In this document: positions 26,103-33,289 of the stretch, piece after piece
Numbering within the stretch: position 1 is the first letter of the stretch
How the letters are laid out: every line of letters begins with the position of its first letter
Source: Dehalococcoidia bacterium
GTDB lineage: Bacteria; Chloroflexota; Dehalococcoidia; Tepidiformales; Tepidiformaceae
NCBI GenBank assembly: GCA_022827945.1
Contig: JAJEIT010000092.1
Coordinates: 1-52,017 of the forward strand
Reading direction: 5' to 3'
Length of the DNA: 52,017 nt
Program-made: the position numbers and the translations under genes
The notes under the pieces: model-generated
What the model was told of the DNA's origin: nothing
Databases searched by the model: none
Seen by the model: only the letters and a program-made list of their open reading frames with translations

Positions 26103-26965
26103 GCCGTCGCCTCCGAATGGATGTAGAGCGAGCCGGGTGGCGGCAGCTCAATCGGGTGGCCCACGGCGATGTTGATGTTGTTCCCCGTGCGTCCCTCCGG
26201 CCCCTCGTTGATCAGGTCGATCATGAGCGCGGCAACGTCCTCCGCCCGCATCGCGTTGTTGAGGATGCCCGAGCCCGGATTCTGCTCATGGAAGGTGCGG
26301 ACCATGTGCGAATCCGTCGCCCCCATGCAGAGGCCGTTCACGCGCACCTTGTGCTCCCGCAGCGCCTTCGACCACGGAATCGTGAAGCCGTTGATGCCCC
26401 ACTTCGAGGCGTCGTACAGGTCCATGTCGGGACCGCCGCCCGTCGGGCGCGGCCCCTGCCCCGTGAAGGGGCAGTTGGGGGTGTCCTCGTGGGAGCGAAG
26501 GAAGGGCGTGCCGCACGTCGCCACATGGTCGCTGGCGATGTGCACGATGTTCCCGCCGCCGCCCGCGATCATGTGCGGGATCACCGCCCGCCCGAACAGG
26601 TACACGCCCTTCAGGTTCGTGTTCACGACGAAGTCGTAGTCGTTCAGCGTCTTGTCGAGGTCGTCCGTGGCCGTGCTCGCCCGCCAGACGCCGGCGTTGC
26701 TCACGAGCACGTCCACCCCGCCGAAGCGCTCGACGTGCCCGTCGACCACGCGCCGCACGTCCTCCACGACGCCCACGTCGGCGACGAACGCCTGCGCCTG
26801 CACGCCGCTCGCCTCCAGCGCGGGCGCGAGGTCGTTCACCTCCTCGCGCACGTCGCAGATCGTCACGTTGGCGCCCTCGCCCGCGAGCGCCCGGGCGAAG
26901 GCGTTCCCCAGCCCCAGCGCCGCTCCGGTGACGATTGCCGACTGTCCTTCCAGGGAACCCGGCAT
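26099..26965 (-). CDS. SDR-family oxidoreductase, paralogue of the next gene
   Basis: A 288-residue short-chain dehydrogenase: TGAALGLGNAFA cofactor motif, SNAGVW, HIASDHV, LYDASKWGINGF catalytic Tyr/Lys, GLCMGATDSHM. Compared with its neighbour at 25290 it has an insertion of about 25 residues before the active-site Tyr (around HEDTPNCPFTGQG), perhaps shaping the substrate pocket. The ATG at 26965 has GGGGAG 5 nt upstream. It is the first gene of an SDR-SDR(-MFS) unit and is divergent from the SRPBCC gene at 27000. Confidence 0.92.
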   Translation of the reverse strand: MPGSLEGQSAIVTGAALGLGNAFARALAGEGANVTICDVREEVNDLAPALEASGVQAQAFVADVGVVEDVRRVVDGHVERFGGVDVLVSNAGVWRASTATDDLDKTLNDYDFVVNTNLKGVYLFGRAVIPHMIAGGGGNIVHIASDHVATCGTPFLRSHEDTPNCPFTGQGPRPTGGGPDMDLYDASKWGINGFTIPWSKALREHKVRVNGLCMGATDSHMVRTFHEQNPGSGILNNAMRAEDVAALMIDLINEGPEGRTGNNINIAVGHPIELPPPGSLYIHSEATA

Positions 26966-26987
26966 GCTCACTCCCCTCGCACGGTCG

Positions 26988-26993
26988 TACGAT
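26988..26993 (+). promoter_or_regulatory. -10 element TACGAT for the SRPBCC gene
   Basis: TACGAT ends 6 nt before the ATG at 27000, with no ribosome-binding site between. This is a leaderless arrangement. Confidence 0.5.
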
Positions 26994-26999
26994 GGGCGC

Positions 27000-27545
27000 A
27001 TGATAGCCAGCCCGCGGATGTTCCGGAGAGGCTCCTCCGGGCTCCCGCCGATGCGCGAAGCCCTCGCCCGCCTCTTCGAGCCGCGTCTCGTGATCCGCCG
27101 CAGCCTCCCCGTCACTGCCTCCCCCGAGGCCGTCTGGGAGGCGCTCATCGACCTGCCCCGCTGGCCGGAACGGGACCGCTACATCCGCTGGGTCCGCCCC
27201 ATCGGGGAGCCGCCCCCCACCGACGGCCGCTGGTTCGCCCTCGGCCGCCGCTACCGCGAGCAGGTCCGCCGCGGGCCTTTCCTGCCCGTCTTCAACCTCA
27301 GCGTCGTCGAGGTCGAGGAAGGCCGGCGCGTCGCCTGGGCGGCGCGCTACCTCTGGGTCGACGCCGTCCACGCCTGGGAGGTCGAGCCCGACGGCGAGGG
27401 CGCCATCCTCACGAGCGAGGAGTCGTTCACCGGCCCGCGCGTCATCATGGCCATCGCCCGCGTGGTCTTCCGCATCTTCACCGTCGAGCGCATGACCGAC
27501 CGCCAGCTCGAGTTCATGGCCGGCGATGCGCTGGGTAGTGGGTAG
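27000..27545 (+). CDS. SRPBCC-fold (START/polyketide cyclase-like) protein
   Basis: A 181-residue protein. The RRSLPVTASPEAVWEALIDL opening (about 33-52), the beta-rich middle and the C-terminal helix FRIFTVERMTDRQLEFMAG fit the SRPBCC superfamily of hydrophobic-ligand-binding proteins. Such proteins act as lipid or aromatic carriers, cyclases or Aha1-like regulators, and the ligand is not predictable. The ATG at 27000 is taken because TACGAT lies 6 nt upstream; a second Met at residue 18 is possible. Its stop codon lies inside a heptamer repeat array. It is divergent from the SDR pair. Confidence 0.72.
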   Translation: MIASPRMFRRGSSGLPPMREALARLFEPRLVIRRSLPVTASPEAVWEALIDLPRWPERDRYIRWVRPIGEPPPTDGRWFALGRRYREQVRRGPFLPVFNLSVVEVEEGRRVAWAARYLWVDAVHAWEVEPDGEGAILTSEESFTGPRVIMAIARVVFRIFTVERMTDRQLEFMAGDALGSG

Positions 27546-27575
27546 TGGATGGTGTGTAGTGAATAGTGAGTGGTC
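27534..27575. repeat. Six degenerate heptamers (nnTAGTG type), left array
   Basis: Six consecutive 7-nt units: GGTAGTG, GGTAGTG, GATGGTG, TGTAGTG, AATAGTG, AGTGGTC. The TAG of unit two is the stop codon of the SRPBCC gene. The array is complementary to the one at 27617-27658. Confidence 0.75.
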
Positions 27576-27616
27576 TGGTCCCGGCTGCCACGTGGGGGGT
27601 CGGGGGGAACTAGTCC

Positions 27617-27658
27617 CTATTCACTAACCACTATCCACCATCCACTACTCCCTACTCC
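27617..27658. repeat. Six degenerate heptamers (CTAnnCA type), right array
   Basis: Six consecutive 7-nt units: CTATTCA, CTAACCA, CTATCCA, CCATCCA, CTACTCC, CTACTCC. This is the inverted counterpart of the array at 27534-27575. The last CTA (27652-27654) is the stop codon, on the minus strand, of the SnoaL-like gene. Confidence 0.75.
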
Positions 27659-28170
27659 CGGCCGAAGTGGTACACCGGGTCGTCGCGATCGCGGCGGCCG
27701 TACTGCGTCTCCGGTGACCTCGCCGCGCTGCCGCCGGCGACCGGGTCGTCCCGCTGCCAGTCGATCACGATCTGGCGCTTCGCGATGCGCCACTCCCCGT
27801 CCCGCCGCTCGAAGCGGTCGACGTAGCGCAGCCCCGCCACGCTGTCGTGGTCGGGAGCCCCGTCCGTCCCGGCGATGCGGTGCCACGCCTGGCAGTACGT
27901 CTCCGTGTGCGCCACGTCCCCGTCCAGCTCGACGTGCATGTTCCCCAGGAAGTGCTGCGTCCCGTCGAAGCGGGGAAGCACCTCCTGCAGAAAGACGATG
28001 AACCCCTCGACGTCGCCCTTGTAGCTGCCGTGATCGTCGTACGCGTCGGGGTGGTAGACCGTCCGCAGCATCTCCATGTCGAAGCGGTCGATCGCCCGTG
28101 CGTAGCGGGTCAGGATGTGCGTGATCGCGCGCTCGTCGGCGGCGTCGCGAATCGCCTGCTCGGTGTCCAT
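27652..28170 (-). CDS. SnoaL-like (nuclear transport factor 2 fold) protein
   Basis: A 172-residue protein of the SnoaL_4 type. ITHILTRYARAIDRFDMEMLR (about 15-35) forms the first helix, YHPDAYDDHGSYKGD the loop leading into the cone-shaped beta sheet, and GLRYVDRFERRDGEWRIAKRQ the family-typical last strands. Members act as hydratases, dehydratases or isomerases, often beside aromatic or steroid catabolic genes; the substrate is unknown. The ATG at 28170 is chosen over an upstream in-frame start because it matches the family start. Its stop lies in the right heptamer array. It is divergent from the methyltransferase at 28245. Confidence 0.8.
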   Translation of the reverse strand: MDTEQAIRDAADERAITHILTRYARAIDRFDMEMLRTVYHPDAYDDHGSYKGDVEGFIVFLQEVLPRFDGTQHFLGNMHVELDGDVAHTETYCQAWHRIAGTDGAPDHDSVAGLRYVDRFERRDGEWRIAKRQIVIDWQRDDPVAGGSAARSPETQYGRRDRDDPVYHFGRE

Positions 28171-28232
28171 CGCGGCGCGATTCTGACCCCTGCCCGCGCG
28201 CCCCACAACCCCGACGCCCGCGCCGCCCGTAG

Positions 28233-28238
28233 TAGGCT
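28233..28238 (+). promoter_or_regulatory. -10 element TAGGCT for the methyltransferase gene
   Basis: TAGGCT ends 6 nt before the ATG at 28245, the leaderless spacing. Confidence 0.45.
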
Positions 28239-28244
28239 CGCGCC

Positions 28245-29033
28245 ATGGCCGCCGACCCCTACGCCGTCGACGCCGCCTGGTACGACGCCATCCACGGCGA
28301 CGGCGGCGACGACCTCGACTTCTGGCTGCCCTTCGTCGCCGAGCACGGCGGCCCCGTCCTCGAGGTGGGCGCGGGCACGGGACGCATCGCCCTGCCGCTC
28401 GCCCGCGCCGGACACGCCGTCACCGCCCTCGACCCCTCCCCCGCGATGCTCGCCGTCGCCCGCCGCCGCGCCGCCGCCGGGGGTCTTGCCCTCACGTTCC
28501 TCGATGGCCGCCTCCCCGGCGCGGAGCTGCCGCGCGCCGCCTTCGCCAGCGTCATCCTCCCCAACGACGTGCTCCTCGCCTGCGCCGCCGAAGGCGAGCA
28601 GACCGGCGCCCTGCGCGCCGCGGCCACGGCCCTCGCCCCCAACGGCCGCCTCGCGGTTGACGTCGCCGGGCCCGGCCACTGGCTCGATCCGGACGGCAAC
28701 GGCGAGCCCATCCTCGCCTGGGCCGGCGATGCCGCAGGCGAACGTCTGGAGGTCTGGCACGTCCGCCACGACGACCTTGCGACACAGACCCGCCGCCTCC
28801 ACATCCGCTACGAGGCCACCGGCGCCGGCGGGCAGGTGCGCCGGGCCGAGAGCGACCATGTCTTGCGCTACGTAACGTTTCCGGAGCTCGCCTCGATGCT
28901 CGAAACCGCCGGGTTGCGCGTTCTCGATACCTGGGGCGACTACTCGCTCGCAGCATTGACGAATGCCAGCGAGCGGCTGATTGTTATTGCCGAACTCGTG
29001 GAAGGAGCACCTGGCCGGAGGGTACCGACCTGA
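28245..29033 (+). CDS. Class I SAM-dependent methyltransferase
   Basis: A 262-residue methyltransferase with a clear motif I (VLEVGAGTGRIALPLA, about 38-53), acidic motif II (VTALDPSPAML), motif IV-like FASVILPNDVLLAC and a C-terminal beta domain. The N-terminal YDAIHGDGGDDLDFWL is typical of the Methyltransf_25 group. The substrate may be a small molecule or a nucleic acid; nothing decides this. It has no Shine-Dalgarno but a TAGGCT 6 nt before the ATG. plsX follows 31 nt downstream and may be cotranscribed. Confidence 0.85.
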   Translation: MAADPYAVDAAWYDAIHGDGGDDLDFWLPFVAEHGGPVLEVGAGTGRIALPLARAGHAVTALDPSPAMLAVARRRAAAGGLALTFLDGRLPGAELPRAAFASVILPNDVLLACAAEGEQTGALRAAATALAPNGRLAVDVAGPGHWLDPDGNGEPILAWAGDAAGERLEVWHVRHDDLATQTRRLHIRYEATGAGGQVRRAESDHVLRYVTFPELASMLETAGLRVLDTWGDYSLAALTNASERLIVIAELVEGAPGRRVPT

Positions 29034-29064
29034 TGTGGAGCGAGCCCGGGCGCGTCGAGCACAA

Positions 29065-30126
29065 ATGCCAATGAGGCCGCGAGTCGCCGTTGATGCCATG
29101 GGTGGAGACCACGGCCCCGCCATGGTCGTGAAGGGGGCGCTGCTCGCGGCCCGCCGGCTCGATGTCGACGTGTTCCTCGTCGGCCGCACCGAGGAGGTGC
29201 GCGAGCACGTCGACGAGCTCCCCGACAACGTCACCCTGGTCGATGCCCGCGACGTCATCGCCATGGCCGACAAGATCGACGCCGTCAAGGCCAAGCCCGA
29301 GGCCTCCATCAACGTCGGCATGAACCTCGTCAAGGAAGGCGATGCCGACGCCTTCGTGACGGCCGGCAACACCGGCGCCACCCTCGCCGCCGCCCTGCTC
29401 CGCCTGGGACGCGTCCCCGGCATCGCCCGCCCCGCCCTCGGCATGGTCGTGGCCACGAGCGACAGGGGCCCCACGATGATCCTCGACGTCGGCGCCAACG
29501 CCGACTCCCGCCCCGCCCACCTCGTCCAGTACGCCTACATGGGCGGCGCCGTCATGGAGCGCAGCCACGGCATCCGCTCGCCCCGTATCGGCCTCGTCTC
29601 CATCGGCGAGGAGGACTCCAAGGGCAACCAGCTCATCATCGAGGTGAACCGCGCCCTCCGCGCCAGCGACCTCAACTTCGTTGGCAACATCGAGGCCGGC
29701 CAGATCCCCCACCACGTCGCCGATGTCGCCGTCATGGACGGCTTCACCGGGAACATCTTCATCAAGACCGTCGAGGGCGTGGCCGAGCTCTTCTTCGACG
29801 AGCTCAAGCGCGCCGTGCGGCTGACCCCCTGGAACCTCATCGCCGGGCTGCTGCTGCGGCCCGAGCTTCGCAAGTCCCAGCGCCGCCTCGACTACGCCGA
29901 GTACGGCGGCGCCCAGCTCCTCGGCATCGACGGCATCGTCTTCGTTGCCCACGGCCGCTCCGACGCGCGCGCCATCCTCGGGGGCATCCGCGCCGCCGGC
30001 GAGGCCGTCCGCGACGGCGTCCTCCAGCAGATGCACGAGATCGCCGAGCGCGTTCCCGCCCGCGGCCTCATCGAATCCAGCGCCGCCAACGGCGAAGACG
30101 CCCAGGACTCGCAGGACTCGCAGTGA
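29065..30126 (+). CDS. plsX: Phosphate acyltransferase PlsX
   Basis: Converts acyl-ACP to acyl-phosphate, the acyl donor for PlsY in phosphatidic-acid synthesis, as a peripheral membrane enzyme. The 353-residue product has VAVDAMGGDHGP near the start, FVTAGNTGATLA, LDVGANADSRP, GLVSIGEEDSKGN, AVMDGFTGNIFIK and the late YGGAQLLGIDGIVFVAHGRSD, all family landmarks. The ATG at 29065 (second ATG at 29071) is chosen over an earlier in-frame start overlapping the methyltransferase gene. The C-terminus carries a short QDSQDSQ repeat. The usual neighbours rpmF and fabH are absent. Its stop overlaps the start of the next small gene. Confidence 0.94.
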   Translation: MPMRPRVAVDAMGGDHGPAMVVKGALLAARRLDVDVFLVGRTEEVREHVDELPDNVTLVDARDVIAMADKIDAVKAKPEASINVGMNLVKEGDADAFVTAGNTGATLAAALLRLGRVPGIARPALGMVVATSDRGPTMILDVGANADSRPAHLVQYAYMGGAVMERSHGIRSPRIGLVSIGEEDSKGNQLIIEVNRALRASDLNFVGNIEAGQIPHHVADVAVMDGFTGNIFIKTVEGVAELFFDELKRAVRLTPWNLIAGLLLRPELRKSQRRLDYAEYGGAQLLGIDGIVFVAHGRSDARAILGGIRAAGEAVRDGVLQQMHEIAERVPARGLIESSAANGEDAQDSQDSQ

Positions 30127-30335
30127 TGCGCACCGACTTCTACGAGGCCGACGAGTTCACCGGCAGCAAGGGCCAGCACTACGCCACCATCGACTCCGAC
30201 TACCGCTGGGAGAAGGGCGACGAGGTCTGGCTGGACACGGCGCAGGGTCGCTTCAAGCTGCGCATCACCTGGGTCGTCGTGAACGTCGCCACCGACGGCA
30301 CGGTCACCCGCGAGCTCCTCGGCCTGCGCGTCTAA
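30126..30335 (+). CDS. Small hypothetical protein downstream of plsX
   Basis: A 69-residue acidic protein, probably all beta (QHYATIDSDYRWEKGDEVWLD; RFKLRITWVVVNVATDG). I do not recognise the family. The plsX stop and this start overlap as TGATG (ATG 30126-30128; a GTG at 30123 is also possible), so translation is coupled. It converges on the GNAT gene with 4 nt between the ends. A small single-domain accessory protein of lipid synthesis would fit its position, but there is no direct evidence. Confidence 0.6.
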   Translation: MRTDFYEADEFTGSKGQHYATIDSDYRWEKGDEVWLDTAQGRFKLRITWVVVNVATDGTVTRELLGLRV

Positions 30336-30339
30336 CCCC

Positions 30340-30816
30340 CTACAACTCGAGGGCGGCCCACTGCTCTCCGTCGTCGTCCACGTGCGTAGGTACGAAGCCG
30401 AGCTTCCGGTAGAAGTCCCCGGCGTTGCCGTCCTCCTGGGCCCAGCTTGTCTGGAGCCGCGTCACCGTCGGACGGGTCCTGGCGTGCGCGATGACCAGCA
30501 GCATGGCCTCCCAGCCGAAGCGCATCCCCTGGAAGCGCTCGTCGATCATCATCCGCCACAGGACGAGGTAGCCCTCTTCCCGCGGTTCGGCTCGCAGGCT
30601 CTCGTCGTGCAGCATCAGGAACCCGACCGGCTCGTCGTCCGCGTAGATCGCCCGGAACCAGGCCGCCTCCTCGAAGTGCGCCTGCGCGATCGACCGCTCG
30701 TTCGAAGCCACGAGGTGCTTCTGCGAGTCCGCTACCGAGAGCTTGAAGATCGCCTCGGAGTTAGCAGGCGTGATCTCGCGGAGCGTGACGGTGGACTCGC
30801 TGGCAATAGGGGACAC
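30340..30816 (-). CDS. GNAT family N-acetyltransferase (SpeG/BltD-like)
   Basis: A 158-residue acetyltransferase. TLREITPANSEAIFKLSV (about 10-27) is the usual first strand and helix, VGFLMLHDE and LWRMMIDERFQGMRFGWEAM contain the acetyl-CoA binding motif, and GNAGDFYRKLGFVPT is the conserved C-terminal signature. The overall pattern recalls spermidine/diamine acetyltransferases, but the acceptor is not established. The GTG at 30814-30816 has TAGGCT 6 nt upstream and no Shine-Dalgarno. It lies between the plsX unit and the toxin-antitoxin-like pair. Confidence 0.85.
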   Translation of the reverse strand: MSPIASESTVTLREITPANSEAIFKLSVADSQKHLVASNERSIAQAHFEEAAWFRAIYADDEPVGFLMLHDESLRAEPREEGYLVLWRMMIDERFQGMRFGWEAMLLVIAHARTRPTVTRLQTSWAQEDGNAGDFYRKLGFVPTHVDDDGEQWAALEL

Positions 30817-30822
30817 CCCGCG

Positions 30823-30828
30823 AGCCTA
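30823..30828 (-). promoter_or_regulatory. -10 element TAGGCT for the GNAT gene
   Basis: TAGGCT on the minus strand ends 6 nt before the GTG at 30816. The same hexamer and spacing are found at 4641-4646 and 28233-28238. Confidence 0.45.
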
Positions 30829-30856
30829 CCTGAGCCCCGCCGTAGCAGCCTCCGAG

Positions 30857-31108
30857 CTAGCGGCCAATCTCGTAGATCGCGATGAATCTCTCGCCCGCCA
30901 CTGTGACCACATCGAACAGGATGAAGTAGTCTCCGAAGTCCCTGATTCGCTGCGTGAAGCCACCGACCTCTATCTCGAACGTCGTCTCATTGTCTACCCG
31001 AGGACTGTTGCAGATGTCGAACACGCACTTGAGGATGAAGGCGCGACCTTCGGGGTCCAGTTTCGACAAGTACTCCCGGACGGGCGGCGTGAATCGATAG
31101 TCGAACAA
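30857..31108 (-). CDS. RelE/ParE-like small protein (putative toxin)
   Basis: An 83-residue protein whose order fits the RelE/ParE ribonuclease or gyrase-toxin fold: an N-terminal strand (FDYRFTPPV), a long helix (EYLSKLDPEGRAFILKCVFDI), then strands carrying FTQRIRDFGDYFILFDVV and ERFIAIYEIGR. The RIRDFGDYFILF segment matches the common RxRxGDYRILY pattern. The TTG at 31106-31108 follows directly on the stop of the preceding gene (TAG TTG). Sequence is clearly lower in GC than the neighbours, indicating recent acquisition. Toxicity is inferred from fold and arrangement only. Confidence 0.6.
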   Translation of the reverse strand: MFDYRFTPPVREYLSKLDPEGRAFILKCVFDICNSPRVDNETTFEIEVGGFTQRIRDFGDYFILFDVVTVAGERFIAIYEIGR

Positions 31109-31294
31109 CTACTCGTCGATGTCGTCCATCGTGAAGCCGCGACCGCCGTTCTTGAAGTAGAGGTAGCCCTCGTAGGCGCGCTGCATCGTGCCCTTCGGCG
31201 GCATCCACCAGAGGCGGCGGGAGAGGCGCACCATCTGGTCTTCCTGGAACTCTTGGCTGGAGGTTTCGGGCTTCGCGGTGCTCTCCATCGACAT
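31109..31294 (-). CDS. Small protein upstream of the ParE-like gene (putative antitoxin)
   Basis: A 61-residue protein from the ATG at 31294, which has GGGAGAG 7 nt upstream. Its N-terminal third is polar and likely disordered (STAKPETSSQEFQEDQ). The rest is MVRLSRRLWWMPPKG followed by an aromatic segment (MQRAYEGYLYFKNGG) and an acidic end. I recognise no antitoxin DNA-binding domain. The assignment rests on its position, with its stop touching the start of the ParE-like gene. It could instead be unrelated; a toxin-binding protein without DNA binding would be new for this type. Confidence 0.5.
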   Translation of the reverse strand: MSMESTAKPETSSQEFQEDQMVRLSRRLWWMPPKGTMQRAYEGYLYFKNGGRGFTMDDIDE

Positions 31295-31366
31295 GACGGT
31301 GCTCTCCCTGCCGGAAATCGTGGGCGTGCCCGTGCGGGGTGTCAAGACTTCTGGACTGCGCCGCGC

Positions 31367-32503
31367 CTACGCCAGTCCCGCCAACGCCGCCTCGACCTCC
31401 TCCCGCACCCACGCCTCCTCCTCCACCTCCAGCCTCGCCGCCAGCGTCCCCGCCACCGCCCCGCCGTGGCCGTGCCGCCGCGCAATCTCGCCGAGCGCCC
31501 AGGCGGCGTGCCCCCGCACCAACGCCGCCCCGTCCCCGAGCGCCCCCGCGAGCGCCGCCACATCCTCGGCCGTCCCCAAATTCCCGAGCGCCACGCAGAC
31601 GTTTCGCAGGAAGCCGTCGCGCGTGGCCCGCTGCACCGCCCGCCCCCGGAAGCGCTCGCGGAACGCCGCCTCGTCCAGCGCCAGCAGCTCCGCCAGCGGG
31701 GGGAACGCGTCGTCGGCCGTGGCGGGGGCGAGGTCGGGGTGGCTGGCCGCGTTCCGTGCCCCCACCGGGCACGAATCGAGGCAGTCGTCGCACCCGAAGA
31801 TCCAGTCGCCGAACTGCCGTCGCAGCTCGCGCGGGATCGGCTCGCGGCTCTCGATCGTGTGGTAGCTGATGCAGAGCCGCGAATCGAGCACGCCCCCGTG
31901 CAGCGCGATCGCGCCCGTCGGGCAGGCGACGATGCAGCGCGTGCACGACCCGCACGTCTTCTGCAGGGGCTCGTCCGGGGCGATCTTCAGCGTCGTCGCG
32001 ATCGCCCCCAGCAGCACCCACGGCCCGAAGCCCGGCGCCAGCAGCATCGTCGACTTGCCCAGCCACCCCAGGCCCGCCCGCGCCGCCAGCGGCCGCTCCA
32101 GCAGCGGCCCGTAGTCGACCGTCGCCCTCGCCTCGCCTCCCAGCTCCTCCCGGACGTTCCGCGCCACCCGCCGCAGCTTCGATTCGAACAGCCGGTGGTA
32201 GTCGCGGCCGCGGGCGTAGCGCGCCACCCGTCCCCGCGCGCGGTCGTCGGGACGCTCCGGGTCGGGCGCGTGGCCGGTGATCGCCAGCAGCACGACCGTG
32301 TTCGCCCCCGCCAGGAACGCTCGTGGCTCGGTTGCGCGCTCGATCCACTCGTCCGTCATCCAGTGCAGCTCGGCCAGCCGCCCCGCCGCCCGCGATTCCA
32401 GCGCCGCCGCCCGCGCTCCCGCCAGCGCCTCCGCCCCGGCGAAGCGCACGAGGTCGAAGCCGGCCTCCCCGGCCAGCTCCTCGATCCGCGCGCGAGCCTC
32501 CAT
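31367..32503 (-). CDS. queG: Epoxyqueuosine reductase
   Basis: Last step of queuosine tRNA modification: cobalamin- and Fe-S-dependent reduction of epoxyqueuosine. The 378-residue product has the cobalamin-type N-terminal domain (VARYARGRDYHRLFESKL; GLGWLGKSTMLL), two 4Fe-4S motifs (CGSCTRCIVACPTGA and CDDCLDSCPVG), and C-terminal HEAT-like repeats (VALGNLGTAEDVAAL; HAAWALGEIARRHG), as in the longer QueG forms. The ATG at 32503 begins the conserved segment; an upstream in-frame extension lacks homology. It is divergent from lexA with 117 nt between. Confidence 0.93.
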   Translation of the reverse strand: MEARARIEELAGEAGFDLVRFAGAEALAGARAAALESRAAGRLAELHWMTDEWIERATEPRAFLAGANTVVLLAITGHAPDPERPDDRARGRVARYARGRDYHRLFESKLRRVARNVREELGGEARATVDYGPLLERPLAARAGLGWLGKSTMLLAPGFGPWVLLGAIATTLKIAPDEPLQKTCGSCTRCIVACPTGAIALHGGVLDSRLCISYHTIESREPIPRELRRQFGDWIFGCDDCLDSCPVGARNAASHPDLAPATADDAFPPLAELLALDEAAFRERFRGRAVQRATRDGFLRNVCVALGNLGTAEDVAALAGALGDGAALVRGHAAWALGEIARRHGHGGAVAGTLAARLEVEEEAWVREEVEAALAGLA

Positions 32504-32559
32504 GCCGCCAGGCAATCCGCAGCCTCCTTCCGCCATCCGGTCCGGTGTTCCGAACGCCC

Positions 32560-32588
32560 TTGACGATAAACCTCCCCCGTTGTTCAAT
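32560..32588 (+). promoter_or_regulatory. lexA promoter (TTGACG-17-TTCAAT)
   Basis: The -35 TTGACG (32560-32565) and -10 TTCAAT (32583-32588) are separated by 17 bp. They lie just upstream of the LexA operator. Confidence 0.6.
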
Positions 32589-32593
32589 ACGAA

Positions 32594-32607
32594 CGAACAT
32601 CCGTTCG
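32594..32607. promoter_or_regulatory. LexA/SOS box
   Basis: CGAACATCCGTTCG matches the Gram-positive (Cheo-type) SOS box GAAC-N4-GTTC in both arms. It sits at the predicted transcription start of lexA, as expected for autorepression. Confidence 0.8.
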
Positions 32608-32620
32608 CGCGAGGCGAGGC

Positions 32621-33256
32621 ATGAGCGAGCTATCGACCAAGCAAAGCCAGATCATGGAGTTCATCCGGGACTTCATCGACGAGAAGGACTACCCCCCTTC
32701 CATCCGCGACATCCAGTTCGGCTGCGGTATCAGCAGCACCTCCGTCGTGGACTACAACCTCCGCCGGCTCGAGGAGAAGGGCCTCCTCCGGCGCGACCGC
32801 GAGGTTTCCCGCGGCATCGAGCTGCTGGACGGCACCCGTCGCGGGCGCACCGTCGACGTGCCCGTGCTCGGATCGATCGCAGCGGGCGAGCCCATCCCCG
32901 TCCCCACCAGCGATCGCTGGGCCAGCGACGTGGACGACACCGTCACCGTCACGCAGGACATGGTCCGGGGCCGCGAGAACGTCTTCGCCTTGCGCGTGAA
33001 GGGCGAGTCGATGATCGAGGACCTCATCGACGACGGCGATATCGTCTTCCTCGAGCCCGCCACCACCGTCGACGACGGCGAGAAGGTCGCCGTCTGGCTC
33101 CAGGACCGGGGCGAGGTTACCCTCAAGCGCCTCTACCGCGAGAAGGACCGCATCCGCCTCCAGCCCGCCAACTCCACCATGCCCCCTATCTACGTCGCCC
33201 CCGAGGACGTTAGGATTCAGGGGCGTTTCATCTCCTCCATCAGGCCCAGCGGCTAG
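32621..33256 (+). CDS. lexA: LexA repressor
   Basis: SOS-response repressor and self-cleaving serine protease. The 211-residue product has the N-terminal winged helix (TKQSQIMEFIRDFIDEKDYP; SSTSVVDYNLRRLEEKGLL), the Ala88-Gly89 cleavage bond in GSIAAGEP, catalytic Ser130 (VKGESMIEDL) and Lys169 (EVTLKRL). The Ser-Lys spacing is that of known LexA proteins. A Gram-positive-type operator (32594-32607) overlaps the promoter, so it is predicted to be autoregulated and to control DNA-repair genes. An ABC ATPase gene follows 33 nt downstream and may be cotranscribed, which is not a usual lexA partner. Confidence 0.95.
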   Translation: MSELSTKQSQIMEFIRDFIDEKDYPPSIRDIQFGCGISSTSVVDYNLRRLEEKGLLRRDREVSRGIELLDGTRRGRTVDVPVLGSIAAGEPIPVPTSDRWASDVDDTVTVTQDMVRGRENVFALRVKGESMIEDLIDDGDIVFLEPATTVDDGEKVAVWLQDRGEVTLKRLYREKDRIRLQPANSTMPPIYVAPEDVRIQGRFISSIRPSG

Positions 33257-33289
33257 CCTCCAGAGCGGTCCCCGGGCCGGACCTTCGCC

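Larger units (their letters stand above)
27534..27658. terminator. Bidirectional terminator/long hairpin from inverted heptamer arrays
   Basis: The two 42-nt arrays can pair (GTAGTGGATGGTG at 27542-27554 is perfectly complementary to part of the right array) around a loop of about 40 nt. The structure sits between convergent genes and probably ends transcription from both sides. No T-run is present. Confidence 0.45.
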
